The notes: a model not told the origin generated them from the sequence alone. Positions 18,826-29,278 are shown, counted from the first letter of the stretch. The stretch is DNA of 64,000 nucleotides from Cellulomonas wangsupingiae (GCF_024508275.1 NZ_CP101989.1:1612001-1676000), one strand, 5' to 3'. Numbers and translations are program-made.

Positions 18826-19827
18826 ATGGCCGTCGTGACCATGCGCCAGCTGCTCGAGAGCGGTGTCCACTTCGGGCACCAGACCCGCCGCTGGAACCCC
18901 AAGATGAAGCGCTTCATCTTCACCGAGCGCAACGGCATCTACATCGTCGACCTGCAGCAGTCGCTGTCGTACATCGACCGTGCCTACGAGTTCGTCTCGC
19001 AGACGGTCGCCCACGGTGGCTCGATCCTGTTCGTCGGCACGAAGAAGCAGGCGCAGGAGCCGGTCGCGGAGCAGGCCGCACGCGTCGGCATGCCCTACGT
19101 CAACCAGCGCTGGCTGGGCGGCATGCTCACCAACTTCACCACGGTGCACAAGCGTCTGCAGCGCCTCAAGGAGCTCGAGCAGATCGACTTCGACGACGTC
19201 GCGGGCTCGTCCCTGACGAAGAAGGAGCTGCTCGTCCTGCGTCGCGAGAAGGACAAGCTCACCAAGACGCTCGGTGGCATCCGTGACATGGCCAAGGTCC
19301 CCTCGGCCGTCTGGATCGTCGACACGAACAAGGAGCACCTCGCGGTCGACGAGGCGCGCAAGCTGGGCATCCCGGTCGTCGCGATCCTCGACACCAACTG
19401 CGACCCCGACGTCGTGGACTACCCGATCCCGGGCAACGACGACGCGATCCGCGCCGTCCAGCTGCTCACCCGCGTGATCGCGGACGCGGTCGCCGACGGC
19501 ACGCTGAAGCGTCACTCTGGTGGTGCCGCCGCCACGCAGGGTGCCGACGTCGACGCCGAGCCGCTCGCCGAGTGGGAGCGGGAGCTCCTCGCCGGTGCCG
19601 AGGCCGGTCTGCAGGACCCGGCGCTCGCGCCGGCCGCTGTCGAGGCCGCTGCCGCCGCAGCCGGTGACCCGGTGGCGCCCGAGGGCACCGCGGGCCCGGA
19701 GGAGTCGGCCGTCGTCCCCGGTCAGGACGCCGCTCCTGCCGTCGAGGCGGCAGCCGCCGCCGAGGCGCGCGAGGAGGCCGCCGCCGAGGCGACCGAGGCG
19801 CCCGCCGAGGGCACCGACCAGGCCTGA
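18826..19827 (+). CDS. rpsB: 30S ribosomal protein S2
   Basis: 333-residue small-subunit protein, with core [40 protein letters not shown] sequence, [30 protein letters not shown] and [15 protein letters not shown]. Beyond residue about 270 it carries an Ala/Glu-rich tail, a common actinobacterial extension. ATG 18826 follows GGAAGGA. tsf follows after 119 bp containing two strong hairpins. Confidence 0.96.
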   Translation: MAVVTMRQLLESGVHFGHQTRRWNPKMKRFIFTERNGIYIVDLQQSLSYIDRAYEFVSQTVAHGGSILFVGTKKQAQEPVAEQAARVGMPYVNQRWLGGMLTNFTTVHKRLQRLKELEQIDFDDVAGSSLTKKELLVLRREKDKLTKTLGGIRDMAKVPSAVWIVDTNKEHLAVDEARKLGIPVVAILDTNCDPDVVDYPIPGNDDAIRAVQLLTRVIADAVADGTLKRHSGGAAATQGADVDAEPLAEWERELLAGAEAGLQDPALAPAAVEAAAAAAGDPVAPEGTAGPEESAVVPGQDAAPAVEAAAAAEAREEAAAEATEAPAEGTDQA

Positions 19828-19863
19828 CGCCGGGCGCCCGCAAGGGCTGCCGGCACGACCCCA

Positions 19864-19920
19864 CGGGTGCGGCGCGGGACTCAACCGCGCCGCACCCGGC
19901 ATGCCGAGGACGTCGGCATG
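19864..19920 (+). terminator. Tandem hairpins between rpsB and tsf (attenuator-like)
   Basis: First hairpin: 14 bp perfect, CGGGTGCGGCGCGG (19864–19877) with 19885–19898 and loop GACTCAA. Second: 8 bp perfect, CATGCCGA (19900–19907), loop GGACG, TCGGCATG (19913–19920). No T-run. They lie 36 bp after rpsB and 26 bp before tsf, so they could set the S2:EF-Ts ratio by partial termination or stabilise the 3' end of rpsB mRNA. Confidence 0.6.
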
Positions 19921-19946
19921 ACGAGAACTCGAGGACGGACGTAACG

Positions 19947-20792
19947 ATGGCGAACTACTCGCTCGCAGACATCAAGGCGCTGCGCGAGCGGACCGGTGCG
20001 GGGATGCTCGACGTGAAGAAGGCGCTCGAGGAGGCCGACGGCGACGCCGACAAGGCCCTCGAGATCATTCGCGTCAAGGGCCTCAAGGGCGTCGGCAAGC
20101 GCGAGGGTCGCGCCGCCTCCGACGGCCTGGTCGCCGCGCACGTGGGTCCGACGGCCGACGGAGAGGGTCAGGTCGGCGTGCTCGTCGAGATCAACTCCGA
20201 GACGGACTTCGTCGCGAAGAACCAGACGTTCATCTCGCTCGCCGACCGCGTGCTCGCGGCCGCCGTCGCGACGGGTGCGGCCGACGCCGACGCGCTGCTC
20301 GCCGCCGAGTCGGACGGCACCCCCGTCCAGACCGTCGTCGACGAGACCGCCGCCACGCTGGGCGAGAAGGTCGTCGTCCGCCGGGTCGCGCGCCTCGCGG
20401 GCGAGCACGTCGAGGTCTACCTCCACAAGGTCAACAAGGACCTGCCCCCGCAGGTCGGCGTGCTCGTCGCGACCGACGCGGCGGGTGCCGCCGTCGCCCG
20501 CGACATCGCCACGCACATCGCGGCGTTCTCGCCCGCGTACCTGACGCGTGACGAGGTCCCCGCGGACGTCGTGGAGAACGAGCGCCGCATCGCCGAGGAG
20601 ACCGCCCGCAACGAGGGCAAGCCGGAGGGTGCGCTGCCGAAGATCGTCGAGGGGCGCCTCAACGGCTTCTTCAAGGAGTCCGTGCTCGTGGACCAGGCGT
20701 TCGCGAAGGACAACAAGAAGTCGGTCGCCCAGGTGCTCGCCGAGGCCGGCGGCACGGTCACGGGCTTCGTGCGCTACCGCGTCGGAGCCTGA
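19947..20792 (+). CDS. tsf: Translation elongation factor Ts
   Basis: 281-residue guanine-nucleotide exchange factor for EF-Tu. The N-terminal UBA-like domain is [20 protein letters not shown]. The Tu-contact motif is [15 protein letters not shown]. The C-terminal part contains [23 protein letters not shown] 19947 is preceded by GAGGACGG. It forms a conserved pair with rpsB. A long hairpin follows before pyrH. Confidence 0.96.
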   Translation: MANYSLADIKALRERTGAGMLDVKKALEEADGDADKALEIIRVKGLKGVGKREGRAASDGLVAAHVGPTADGEGQVGVLVEINSETDFVAKNQTFISLADRVLAAAVATGAADADALLAAESDGTPVQTVVDETAATLGEKVVVRRVARLAGEHVEVYLHKVNKDLPPQVGVLVATDAAGAAVARDIATHIAAFSPAYLTRDEVPADVVENERRIAEETARNEGKPEGALPKIVEGRLNGFFKESVLVDQAFAKDNKKSVAQVLAEAGGTVTGFVRYRVGA

Positions 20793-20807
20793 GCACGACA
20801 TGACGAC

Positions 20808-20839
20808 GGTGGCCCCGGCCCGGGAGGGTCGGGGCCACC
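20808..20839 (+). terminator. Terminator hairpin after tsf
   Basis: 14-bp stem GGTGGCCCCGGCCC (20808–20821) with 20826–20839, one G·T wobble, loop GGGA, and no T-run. It lies 15 bp after the tsf stop and 88 bp before pyrH. Confidence 0.75.
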
Positions 20840-20927
20840 GCCGCACCGGGCGTCCGCGGTCCGCCGGGCGACCCGCACGCAGCCAGCGGCCACGCGCCGG
20901 CCGGCGCACGACCGAGGTGGAGGACAC

Positions 20928-21683
20928 GTGAGCGAGCAGCCGTCGTCGCAGGAGCAGGACCGCAACGGACCGGGCAGCGCGCGGCGCGTCCTGCTCAAGC
21001 TCTCGGGCGAGAGCTTCGGCGGTGGCTCCGTCGGGCTCGCCGTGCCCGTGGTGCGCCGCATCGCCGAGGAGATCGCCGTCGCCGTCCGCGAGGGCGTGCA
21101 GGTCGCGATCGTCGTCGGCGGAGGGAACTTCTTCCGCGGCGTCGAGCTGCAGGTCAGCGGCATGGACCGCGCCCGAGCCGACTACATGGGCATGCTCGGC
21201 ACGGTGATGAACTGCCTGGCGCTGCAGGACTTCCTCGAGCAGGCCGGCGTGAGCACCCGCGTGCAGACGGCGATCACCATGGGTCAGGTCGCCGAGCCGT
21301 ACATCCCGCTGCGCGCCATCCGGCACCTGGAGAAGGGCCGTGTCGTCATCTTCGGCGCCGGCGCCGGCATGCCGTACTTCTCCACCGACACCGTCGCGGT
21401 GCAGCGCGCCCTGGAGACCCACTGCCAGGAGGTCCTCATGGCGAAGAACGGCGTCGACGGCGTCTACACGGCCGACCCGCGGACCGACCCCGACGCGCGC
21501 AAGCTCGACCACCTGACCTACACCGAGGCGATCGTGGGTGAGCTCGGTGTCATGGACACCTCGGCCCTGAGCCTGTGCCGCGACAACGACGTGCCGATGC
21601 GCGTGTTCGGCCTCGAGGAGATCGGGAACGTCACGCGCGCGCTCGAGGGTGAGAAGATCGGGACGCTCGTCACCGCGAGCTGA
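20928..21683 (+). CDS. pyrH: UMP kinase
   Basis: 251-residue hexameric kinase phosphorylating UMP to UDP. Motifs are [51 protein letters not shown], the allosteric/ATP region [15 protein letters not shown], and [23 protein letters not shown] 20928 follows GGTGGAGG. It precedes frr as in most bacteria. Confidence 0.96.
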   Translation: MSEQPSSQEQDRNGPGSARRVLLKLSGESFGGGSVGLAVPVVRRIAEEIAVAVREGVQVAIVVGGGNFFRGVELQVSGMDRARADYMGMLGTVMNCLALQDFLEQAGVSTRVQTAITMGQVAEPYIPLRAIRHLEKGRVVIFGAGAGMPYFSTDTVAVQRALETHCQEVLMAKNGVDGVYTADPRTDPDARKLDHLTYTEAIVGELGVMDTSALSLCRDNDVPMRVFGLEEIGNVTRALEGEKIGTLVTAS

Positions 21684-21749
21684 GGAGCCGGCTGCGGCCG
21701 ATCCCCCCGCACGCCCCAGGTCCGCACCACATCAGACGAAGGAGCACCG

Positions 21750-22307
21750 GTGATCGACGACACACTCCTCGAGGCCGAGGAGAAGATGGACAAGGCCGTG
21801 GAGGTCGCCAAGGACGACTTCGCGGCGATCCGCACCGGCCGCGCGAACGCGGCGATGTTCGCCAAGGTGTTCGTGGACTACTACGGCTCCCCGACGCCGC
21901 TGCAGCAGCTCGCGTCCTTCAACGTCGTCGAGGCGCGGACGATCCTGGTGTCGCCGTTCGACAAGTCGTCGATGGCGGCGATCGAGAAGTCCCTGCGCGA
22001 CTCGGACCTCGGCGTCAACCCGACCAACGACGGCAACGTCGTGCGCGTCGTGCTGCCCGCCCTGACGGCCGAGCGGCGCAAGGACTTCGTCAAGCTCGCC
22101 AAGTCCAAGGCGGAGGACGCGCGCATCTCGGTGCGTTCCGTGCGCCGCCGGGCGAAGGAGGAGCTCGACCGCATCGCGAAGGACGGCGAGGCGGGCGAGG
22201 ACGAGGTCGCACGGGCCGAGAAGGAGCTCGAGTCGCTCACGAAGAAGCACGTCGAGCTGGTGGACCACCTCCTCGCCTCCAAGGAGAGCGAGCTGCTCGA
22301 GGTCTGA
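21750..22307 (+). CDS. frr: Ribosome recycling factor
   Basis: 185-residue tRNA-mimicking factor that splits post-termination ribosomes with EF-G. Typical sequence includes [60 protein letters not shown] and [18 protein letters not shown] 21750 has AAGGAG (21739–21744) at ideal spacing. The stop overlaps the cdsA ATG by one base. Confidence 0.96.
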   Translation: MIDDTLLEAEEKMDKAVEVAKDDFAAIRTGRANAAMFAKVFVDYYGSPTPLQQLASFNVVEARTILVSPFDKSSMAAIEKSLRDSDLGVNPTNDGNVVRVVLPALTAERRKDFVKLAKSKAEDARISVRSVRRRAKEELDRIAKDGEAGEDEVARAEKELESLTKKHVELVDHLLASKESELLEV

Positions 22308-23149
22308 TGACGCAGCTCGCAGCCCCTCGCAAGACCACGGGCGGCCGGGATCTCCCGGCCGCCGTGGCCGTCGGCGTCCTCCTGCTCGGGGCGGTCGGCG
22401 CGTCCCTGTTCATCCGCAAGGAGGCGTTCGCGGCCTTCGCGGTCATCGCCGTCAGCGCGGCGATGTGGGAGCTCGCGCAGGCGTTCACGCGCCGGTCGAT
22501 CCACCTGCCCCTCGTGCCGCTGGTCGTGGGCTCGGCCGGGATCCTCGTCTCCGCGTACGTCGCCGGCACGGAGGCGCTGTTCGTCGCGTTCCTGCTGACC
22601 GTGGGTGGCGCGGTCGTCTGGCGCGTCCTCGACGGCAGCGGCGAGGCGGCCCTGCGCGACGCGTCGGCCGCCACGTTCGCCGCGGCCTACCTGCCGTTCC
22701 TCGGCGGGTTCGTCATGCTGATGCTGGCGGAGCCCGACGGACCGGCGCGTGTCGCGCTGTTCGTGCTGCTGGCCGTCGCGTGCGACACCGGCGGCTACGT
22801 GGTCGGCAGCCTGCTGGGGCGGCACCCGCTCGCGCCGTCGGTGAGCCCCAAGAAGTCCTGGGAGGGCCTGCTCGGCTCGCTCGTGCTGACGAGCGTCGTC
22901 GGCGTCGTCGGGATCCAGACGGTGTTCCACGGCCAGCCGCTCGTGGGCGCGCTGCTCGGTGTCGGCGTGGTCGTGAGCGCGACGCTCGGTGACCTCGCCG
23001 AGTCCATGATCAAGCGCGACCTCGAGCTCAAGGACATGGGTCGGCTGCTGCCCGGCCACGGCGGCGTGCTCGACCGCCTGGACTCGCTCCTGCTGACCGC
23101 GCCGACCGTGTGGGTGCTGCTCACCGTCCTGCAGCCCGCCGCCGGCTGA
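22307..23149 (+). CDS. cdsA: Phosphatidate cytidylyltransferase
   Basis: 280-residue membrane enzyme that makes CDP-diacylglycerol from phosphatidate and CTP, the branch point for phospholipids. Several hydrophobic helices are followed by the CDS signature SPKKSWEGLLGS, then GDLAESMIKRDLELKDMG and GHGGVLDRLDSLL. ATG 22307 overlaps the frr stop. rlmN follows after 30 bp with its own strong ribosome-binding site. Confidence 0.94.
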   Translation: MTQLAAPRKTTGGRDLPAAVAVGVLLLGAVGASLFIRKEAFAAFAVIAVSAAMWELAQAFTRRSIHLPLVPLVVGSAGILVSAYVAGTEALFVAFLLTVGGAVVWRVLDGSGEAALRDASAATFAAAYLPFLGGFVMLMLAEPDGPARVALFVLLAVACDTGGYVVGSLLGRHPLAPSVSPKKSWEGLLGSLVLTSVVGVVGIQTVFHGQPLVGALLGVGVVVSATLGDLAESMIKRDLELKDMGRLLPGHGGVLDRLDSLLLTAPTVWVLLTVLQPAAG

Positions 23150-23179
23150 ACGCCACCACCCCGGAAGGAGGCGCCGACC

Positions 23180-24307
23180 GTGAGCACCACCCCTGTGCGC
23201 CTGCAGCTCACCGCCCCGAACCGCGGAGCGCGCGGCAAGCCGCCGCGCCACTTCGTCGACCTGACGCCCGACGAGCGCGTCGCCGCCGTGACCGCGCTCG
23301 GCGAGAAGGCGTTCCGTGCCAAGCAGCTCGCGACGCACTACTTCACCCACCTGACGGCCGACGCCGAGGCGATGACCGACCTGCCGAAGGCGTCGCGCGA
23401 CGTCCTCGTCGCGGACCTCTTCCCCGAGCTGCTGACGACGAGCCGGACGCTCACGGCCGACCACGGCACGACCGTCAAGACCCTGTACCACCTGTTCGAC
23501 GGCGCGAAGGTCGAGTCGGTGCTCATGCGGTACGCCAACCGCACGACGCTGTGCGTCTCGTCCCAGGCGGGCTGCGGGCTGGCGTGCTCGTTCTGCGCCA
23601 CCGGCAAGATGGGTCTGCTGCGCAACCTGTCGACGGCCGAGATCGTCGAGCAGGTGAGGCAGGCGGCCCGTGCGCTCGCCGCCGGTGAGGTCCCCGGGGG
23701 CGCCACCCGGCTGAGCAACGTGGTCTTCATGGGCATGGGCGAGCCGCTGGCGAACTACAAGGCCGTCATGGCGACGGTGCGCAGGCTCGTGGCCCCCGCG
23801 CCCGACGGCCTGGGCATGTCCGCCCGCAACGTCACGGTGTCCACCGTCGGCCTGGTGCCGGCGATGGACAAGCTCGCGGGCGAGGGCATCCCGGTGACGC
23901 TGGCGCTCTCGCTGCACGCGCCCGACGACGAGCTGCGCAGCGAGCTCGTCCCGGTCAACACCCGCTGGAGCGTCGACGAGGCGCTGGACTCCGCGCGCCG
24001 GTACTTCGACGTCACCGGGCGCCGCGTGTCCATCGAGTACGCGCTGATCCGCGACGTCAACGACCACGCGTGGCGTGCGGACCTGCTGGGGGAGAAGCTC
24101 GTCGCGCGCGGGTCCGGGTGGGTGCACTGCAACCCGATCCCGCTGAACCCGACGCCCGGCTCGCGCTGGACGGCGAGCGATCCGCAGGTCGAGCGCGAGT
24201 TCGTGGCACGCTTGCGTGCGCACGGCATCCCCACGACCATCCGGGACACCCGTGGCAGCGACATCGACGGCGCGTGCGGCCAGCTCGCGGCGGAGGAGGA
24301 CGAGTGA
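23180..24307 (+). CDS. rlmN: Dual-specificity 23S rRNA/tRNA (adenine-C2)-methyltransferase RlmN
   Basis: 375-residue radical-SAM enzyme that methylates C2 of A2503 in 23S rRNA and A37 in some tRNAs. The iron-sulfur motif is [19 protein letters not shown] (Cx3Cx2C). Others are [51 protein letters not shown] and [17 protein letters not shown] 23180 follows GGAAGGAGG. The stop overlaps the next start by 4 bp. Confidence 0.95.
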   Translation: MSTTPVRLQLTAPNRGARGKPPRHFVDLTPDERVAAVTALGEKAFRAKQLATHYFTHLTADAEAMTDLPKASRDVLVADLFPELLTTSRTLTADHGTTVKTLYHLFDGAKVESVLMRYANRTTLCVSSQAGCGLACSFCATGKMGLLRNLSTAEIVEQVRQAARALAAGEVPGGATRLSNVVFMGMGEPLANYKAVMATVRRLVAPAPDGLGMSARNVTVSTVGLVPAMDKLAGEGIPVTLALSLHAPDDELRSELVPVNTRWSVDEALDSARRYFDVTGRRVSIEYALIRDVNDHAWRADLLGEKLVARGSGWVHCNPIPLNPTPGSRWTASDPQVEREFVARLRAHGIPTTIRDTRGSDIDGACGQLAAEEDE

Positions 24308-24858
24308 GCGACGGCATGTTCCGGACCGTGTCCGGTCTCAGGCGCGGCTACGACCCGGACGAGGTCGACGAGTTCTTCTCGCACGCCCGCTCGGTCTACG
24401 AGCAGGGGCCGGCGACGTCCTTGTCGGGTGCCGACGTCCGGCAGGCGGCGTTCGACATGGTGCGCGGCGGGTACGTCACCGCGGCCGTGGACGCCGCGCT
24501 CGACCGGCTGGAGGCGGCGTTCGTCGCGCGCCACCGCAGCCAGTTCGTCGCCGAGCGTGGCCAGGAGGCGTGGATGGCGCACCTCGGGGCGCAGGCGCGC
24601 ACGCTGTACGGCCGGCTCGGCCGGCCCGACGGTGACCGGTTCGCACCGCCCGAGGGGCGCAAGCCCGGCTACGAGCCCGCCGACGTCGACGAGCTGTGCC
24701 ACCGCCTCGTCGCCTACTTCGACACCGGTGCGCCGCTGACGGCGGGCGAGGTCCGCGCCATGACGTTCCGTCGTCGCAACGGGCGCAACGGGTACGCGGA
24801 GGGGCCGGTCGACGCGTTCGTCGCGCGTGCGGTCGAGGTCCTGCTCGGGGTCGAGTGA
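24304..24858 (+). CDS. DivIVA domain-containing protein
   Basis: 184-residue soluble protein with DivIVA-type segments: [40 protein letters not shown], and [18 protein letters not shown]. DivIVA family proteins sense membrane curvature or recruit growth and division factors, but this small protein lacks the long coiled coil of Wag31/DivIVA. GTG 24304 overlaps the rlmN stop, and dxr follows after 31 bp, so it is embedded in a core operon. Its specific role is unknown. Confidence 0.8.
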   Translation: MSDGMFRTVSGLRRGYDPDEVDEFFSHARSVYEQGPATSLSGADVRQAAFDMVRGGYVTAAVDAALDRLEAAFVARHRSQFVAERGQEAWMAHLGAQARTLYGRLGRPDGDRFAPPEGRKPGYEPADVDELCHRLVAYFDTGAPLTAGEVRAMTFRRRNGRNGYAEGPVDAFVARAVEVLLGVE

Positions 24859-24889
24859 GCGCCGTGCAGCGTCGGCGGACGTGGGCGCC

Positions 24890-26044
24890 GTGAGCCGCTC
24901 GGTGGTGGTGCTCGGCTCGACGGGTTCGATCGGGACGCAGGCGCTGGACATCGTCGCGGCCGCCCCCGGCCGCTTCACGGTCGCGGGCCTGTCGGCGGGC
25001 GGGGCGAACCTCGAGCTCCTGGTCGCCCAGGCGCGTGCGCACGCGGTCCCGGTCGTCGCGGTCGCCGACCCGGCCGCCGGCCCGACGCTGCGGGACGCGC
25101 TGCCGGGCACGCGGGTCCTGGCCGGACCCGATGCCGCCGCGGAGCTCGCGGCCACCGGCGCCGACGTCGTGCTCAACGGCATCACCGGGTCGGTGGGCCT
25201 CCTGCCGACGCTCGCGGCGCTGCGGGCCGGGTCGACGCTGGCCCTGGCGAACAAGGAGTCGCTCGTCGTCGGCGGGGCGCTCGTGCACGCCGCGGCCGTG
25301 CGGCCCGACCAGATCGTGCCCGTCGACTCCGAGCACTCCGCCATCGCCCAGGCGCTGCGCTCGGGCGCCCCGGGGGAGGTCCACCGGCTCGTGCTCACGG
25401 CGTCGGGCGGGCCCTTCCGCGGGTGGAGCGCCGAGCGGGTCGCGTCGGCCACCCCGCAGCAGGCGCTCGCGCACCCGACCTGGTCGATGGGGCCGGTCGT
25501 CACGGTGAACTCGGCGAGCCTGATGAACAAGGGGCTCGAGCTCATCGAGGCCCACCTGCTGTTCGACGTCCCCGTGGAGCGGATCGCAGTGGTCGTGCAC
25601 CCGCAGTCGGTGGTGCACTCGATGGTCGAGTTCGTCGACGGGTCGACGATCGCGCAGGCCTCGCCGCCGGACATGCGGTTGCCGATCGCGCTCGGGCTGG
25701 CGTGGCCGGACCGCGTGCCGAGGGCTGCGCGGCCGTGCGACTGGTCCGCCGCGACGTCGTGGACCTTCGAGCCGCTCGCCGAGGACGTGTTCCCCGCGGT
25801 CGGCCTGGCGCGGTCGGCGGCCGCCGCGTCCGCGACGCACCCGGCGGTCTACAACGCCGCGAACGAGGAGGGCGTCGCCGCGTTCCTCGCCGGCCGGATC
25901 GGCTTCGGCCGGATCGTCGCGACCGTGGCCCGGGTGCTCGAGGAGCACGACGGCACGACGGCGCAGGCGCTCACGCTCGACGCGGTGCTCGACGCCGAGC
26001 GGTGGGCGCGCGCGCGGGCGCGCGAGGTGCTCGCGGCCGGCTGA
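24890..26044 (+). CDS. dxr: 1-deoxy-D-xylulose 5-phosphate reductoisomerase
   Basis: 384-residue NADPH-dependent enzyme, second step of the MEP isoprenoid pathway. Motifs are [18 protein letters not shown] for [43 protein letters not shown] and [20 protein letters not shown], and [20 protein letters not shown] 24890 is chosen (GTG 24881 possible). The next pathway gene present here, ispG, is 10.8 kb away because the polyamine block lies between. The gene converges with the FAD oxidoreductase with a 13-bp gap. Confidence 0.95.
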   Translation: MSRSVVVLGSTGSIGTQALDIVAAAPGRFTVAGLSAGGANLELLVAQARAHAVPVVAVADPAAGPTLRDALPGTRVLAGPDAAAELAATGADVVLNGITGSVGLLPTLAALRAGSTLALANKESLVVGGALVHAAAVRPDQIVPVDSEHSAIAQALRSGAPGEVHRLVLTASGGPFRGWSAERVASATPQQALAHPTWSMGPVVTVNSASLMNKGLELIEAHLLFDVPVERIAVVVHPQSVVHSMVEFVDGSTIAQASPPDMRLPIALGLAWPDRVPRAARPCDWSAATSWTFEPLAEDVFPAVGLARSAAAASATHPAVYNAANEEGVAAFLAGRIGFGRIVATVARVLEEHDGTTAQALTLDAVLDAERWARARAREVLAAG

Positions 26045-26057
26045 CGCGCCGTCCGGC

Positions 26058-27434
26058 TCAGCGACCCAGCAGCGGTGCCACGGCGTCGGCGACCCGGCTG
26101 GGTCGCCCGGTGCGTGCCTCGACGCGGTCCGACCAGGTCGTGGCCCAGCGCGCGGCGGTGATCCCCGCCCATCGCAAGGGCTCCGGCTCCCACGGGGGTG
26201 ACCGGTGGCCCACCCACGGCAGCCGGGTGAGCGGCGTGTCCGCGCCGGTGACCAGGTCGGCGAGCGTGCGCCCCGCCAGGTTCGCCGCGCCGACACCGTC
26301 ACCGACGTAGCCGCCTGCCGCACCGATCCCGGTGTCGGGGTCGAGCACCACCGACGGGTGCCAGTCGCGCGGCACACCCAGCGGCCCGCCCCACGCGTGG
26401 GTGACGTCGTAGCCGTCGACCTGCGGGAAGAGGTCGACCAGGGTCCGGTGGAGGTGCTCGTGCACGCGCGCGACGTGGTCGTACGACGCGTCGAGACGCG
26501 AGCCCAGGTGGTAGGGCGCGCCCCGTCCGCCGAAGGCGATGCGGTCGTCCGCCGTCCGCTGCCCGTAGACGACGAGGTGCCGGGCGTCGGTGAACGTCTG
26601 CCCGTCCGCGAGCCCGATCTGCGACCACACGTCGGGGGGCAGCGGCTCGGTCGCGATCATCAGCGAGTACACGGGCGCGACCGTGCGCCGCCCGCCCGGC
26701 AGGGACGCCGACCACGCCTCGGTCGCCCGCAGCACCCAGCGGGCCCGGACGGTGCCGTGGTCGGTCACCACGGCACGTGGCGAGACGCGCAGCGCGCGGG
26801 TGCCCTCGGCGATGCGGGCGCCGCGCTGCTCGAGCACGCGTGCGAGGCCCTGCACGAGGCGGGCCGGCTGGACGCGCGCGCAGTCGGGCGTCCAGGCACC
26901 CGCGAGCACGCCGTCCGCGCGCACGTGCGCCGCGACGCCCTCGGGGTCCAGGAGGTGCGCCTCGTCCCCCCAGCGTGCGGCCTCCTCGACCTCGGCCGCG
27001 ACGCGCAGCACCTGGGGCGGGGTGCGTGCGAGGGTGACCGTCCCGCCGAACCGGAAGTCGCAGTCGATCTGCTCGGCGGCGGTGACGCCCCCGACCTCCA
27101 CGACGGTGTCACGCATCGCCGCGCGCATCGCGAGTGCGGCGTCGGGGCCGTGCCGACGTGCGAGCGCGTCGGGTGCGACGGGGAAGAGCGCCGAGCACCA
27201 CCCGCCGTTGCGCCCGCTGGCCCCGAACCCGGCGGTCCGTGCGTCGAGCACGAGGACGTCGAGCGACGGGTCCGCCTCCAGGAGGTAGTACGCCGTCCAG
27301 AGCCCGGTGTACCCCGCCCCGACCACCACGACGTCGGCCGTCGTGTCGCCGTCGAGCGGAGCGCGCGGCTGGGCGGCGGCAGGGTCCTCGCCGACCACCT
27401 GGTCCCACCACAGGGAGACGTCGGCGAGCGTCAC
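26058..27434 (-). CDS. FAD-dependent amine/amino-acid oxidoreductase (DAO family)
   Basis: 458-residue flavoprotein. The dinucleotide-binding motif is VVVVGAGYTGLWTAYYLLE at about residues 33–51, and FGASGRNGGWCSALFP follows. The C-terminal FAD contact is GYVGDGVGAANLAGRTLADL. This architecture occurs in gamma-glutamylputrescine oxidase (PuuB), glycine oxidase and related enzymes. No gamma-glutamylputrescine synthetase is encoded nearby, so the exact substrate is open. Context points to a polyamine or polyamine-derived amine. GTG 27434 overlaps the aminotransferase stop by 4 bp. Last gene of the lrp–aminotransferase–oxidoreductase operon. Confidence 0.87.
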   Translation of the reverse strand: MTLADVSLWWDQVVGEDPAAAQPRAPLDGDTTADVVVVGAGYTGLWTAYYLLEADPSLDVLVLDARTAGFGASGRNGGWCSALFPVAPDALARRHGPDAALAMRAAMRDTVVEVGGVTAAEQIDCDFRFGGTVTLARTPPQVLRVAAEVEEAARWGDEAHLLDPEGVAAHVRADGVLAGAWTPDCARVQPARLVQGLARVLEQRGARIAEGTRALRVSPRAVVTDHGTVRARWVLRATEAWSASLPGGRRTVAPVYSLMIATEPLPPDVWSQIGLADGQTFTDARHLVVYGQRTADDRIAFGGRGAPYHLGSRLDASYDHVARVHEHLHRTLVDLFPQVDGYDVTHAWGGPLGVPRDWHPSVVLDPDTGIGAAGGYVGDGVGAANLAGRTLADLVTGADTPLTRLPWVGHRSPPWEPEPLRWAGITAARWATTWSDRVEARTGRPSRVADAVAPLLGR

Positions 27435-28807
27435 AGGCGCGCCCACGCCTCGGTCAGCACCCCGCGCAGGATCTGCTCGATCTCGTCGAACTGCGCCGGG
27501 CCGCACGTCAGGGGCGGCGCGAGCTGGACGACCGGGTCCCCGCGGTCGTCGGCGCGGCAGTACAGCCCGGCCTCGTACAGCGCGGGGGTCAGGAAGCCGC
27601 GCAGCAGCCGCTCGGACTCGTCGTCGTCGAACGTCTCCCGGGTCGCCCTGTCCTTGACGAGCTCGATGCCGTAGAAGAAGCCCTCGCCGCGCACGTCGCC
27701 GACGATGGGCAGGTCGAGCAGGCGCTCGAGCGTGCTGCGCAGCACCGGGGCGTTCTCGTGGACGTGGTCGACCACGCCCTCGGCCTCGAAGAGGTCGAGG
27801 TTGGCCATGGCGACGGCCGCCGACACGGGGTGGCCGCCGAACGTGTAGCCGTGCGCGAAGCTCGTGGAGCCCGTCGCGAAGGGCTCGTACACCCGGTCGG
27901 ACACCAGGCAGGCGCCGATGGGCGAGTAGCCCGACGTCATGCCCTTGGCGCACGTGATCATGTCGGGGACGTAACCCAGGTCCTCGCACGCGAAGATCGA
28001 GCCGATGCGCCCGAACGCGCAGATGACCTCGTCGGAGACGAGGAGCACGTCGTGCTCGTCGCAGATCTCCCGCACCCGCTCGAAGTACCCGGGCGGGGGT
28101 GGGAAGCAGCCGCCCGCGTTCTGCACGGGCTCGAGGAAGACCGCGGCGACCGTCTCGGGCCCCTCGAACTCGATGGCCTCGCCGATGCGGTCGGCGGCCC
28201 AGCGGCCGAAGGCCTTCGGGTCGTCGCGCAGGTGCTCCGGGGCACGGTACGCGTTGGTGTTGGGCACCTTGTGGGCACCGGGCACGAGCGGCTCGAACGG
28301 CGCCTTCAGCTCGGGCAGGCCCGTGATGGACAGCGCGCCCTGCGTGGTGCCGTGGTAGGCGATGGCCCGCGAGACCACCTTGTGCTTGCCGGGGCGTCCG
28401 CGCAGCCTCCAGTACTGCTTCGCCAGCTTCCAGGCCGTCTCGACGGCCTCGCCGCCACCCGTCGTGAAGAAGACCCGGTTGACGTCGCCCGGTGCGTGGG
28501 CGGCGAGGCGCTCGGCCAGGTCGATCGCCTGCGGGTGCGCGTAGGACCACAGCGGGAAGAACGCGAGCTCGCGCGCCTGGGCCGCCGCCGCTGCGGCCAG
28601 CTCCTCGCGCCCGTGGCCGAGCTGCACGACGAACAGCCCCGACAGGCCGTCGATGAGGCGGTGGCCGTCGGCGTCCCAGATGTGGTGACCCTCGCCGCGC
28701 ACGATCGTCGGGACCCCGTGGTCCCAGGCGCTCTGCCGCGTGAAGTGGCCCCACAGGTGGGCGCGGGCGGCCGTCTGCCGGTCGGTGCCGCGTGCTGTGG
28801 TGGTCAT
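27431..28807 (-). CDS. Class III aminotransferase, probable putrescine/polyamine aminotransferase
   Basis: 458-residue PLP enzyme. Key parts are FFTTGGGEAVETAWKLAKQY, RAIAYHGTTQGALSITGL, EPVQNAGGCFPPPPGYFERV, LLVSDEVICAFGRIG with the PLP aspartate, and MITCAKGMTSGYSPIGACL with the Schiff-base lysine. The family includes putrescine–pyruvate aminotransferase (SpuC). With an aldehyde dehydrogenase and a Pot transporter beside it, conversion of putrescine to 4-aminobutyraldehyde is the likely job, though beta-alanine or other ω-amino substrates cannot be excluded. ATG 28807 overlaps the lrp stop (ATGA). Confidence 0.87.
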   Translation of the reverse strand: MTTTARGTDRQTAARAHLWGHFTRQSAWDHGVPTIVRGEGHHIWDADGHRLIDGLSGLFVVQLGHGREELAAAAAAQARELAFFPLWSYAHPQAIDLAERLAAHAPGDVNRVFFTTGGGEAVETAWKLAKQYWRLRGRPGKHKVVSRAIAYHGTTQGALSITGLPELKAPFEPLVPGAHKVPNTNAYRAPEHLRDDPKAFGRWAADRIGEAIEFEGPETVAAVFLEPVQNAGGCFPPPPGYFERVREICDEHDVLLVSDEVICAFGRIGSIFACEDLGYVPDMITCAKGMTSGYSPIGACLVSDRVYEPFATGSTSFAHGYTFGGHPVSAAVAMANLDLFEAEGVVDHVHENAPVLRSTLERLLDLPIVGDVRGEGFFYGIELVKDRATRETFDDDESERLLRGFLTPALYEAGLYCRADDRGDPVVQLAPPLTCGPAQFDEIEQILRGVLTEAWARL

Positions 28808-29271
28808 CGCGTCCCCCAGTTGTAGAGCTGCTTGTGCAGGCGCAGGTAGACGAACGTCTCGGTGCTGCGGACCCCGGGCAGGGTCCGGATCGTCTCGTTG
28901 AGGACGGTCAGCAGGTGCTCGTCGTCCTCGCACACGACCTCGACGAGGACGTCGAACGAGCCGGCGGTCACGACCACGTAGTCGACCTCCGGGATGGTCG
29001 CGACGTGGTCCGCCAGGACGTTCAGGTCGCCGTCGGCGCGGATCCCGATCATCGCCTGGCGCCGGAAGCCCACCTGCATCGGGTCCGTGACGGCGACGAT
29101 CTGGATGACGCCGGACTCCTGCAGCCGCTGCACACGCTGCCGCACGGCCGCCTCGGACAGGCCGACGGCCTTCCCGATCGTCGCGTACGGCCGGCGTCCG
29201 TCCTCCTGGAGCTGTTCGATGATCCCCTTGGCGGCCGCGTCGAGCGCGACGGCGCTGCGTTCTGACGTCAT
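28804..29271 (-). CDS. Lrp/AsnC family transcriptional regulator
   Basis: 155-residue regulator. The N-terminal helix-turn-helix (LQEDGRRPYATIGKAVGLSE, AAVRQRVQRLQESGVIQIVA) is followed by the RAM ligand-binding domain (GSFDVLVEVVCEDDEHLLTV, IRTLPGVRSTETFVYLRLHK). Such proteins form octamers that wrap DNA and sense amino acids or related metabolites. First gene of the leftward operon and divergent from the aldehyde dehydrogenase gene. The shared 210-bp gap holds three phased GGATCC sites, so it probably controls both directions and itself. Confidence 0.9.
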   Translation of the reverse strand: MTSERSAVALDAAAKGIIEQLQEDGRRPYATIGKAVGLSEAAVRQRVQRLQESGVIQIVAVTDPMQVGFRRQAMIGIRADGDLNVLADHVATIPEVDYVVVTAGSFDVLVEVVCEDDEHLLTVLNETIRTLPGVRSTETFVYLRLHKQLYNWGTR

Positions 29272-29278
29272 GGCCCCG

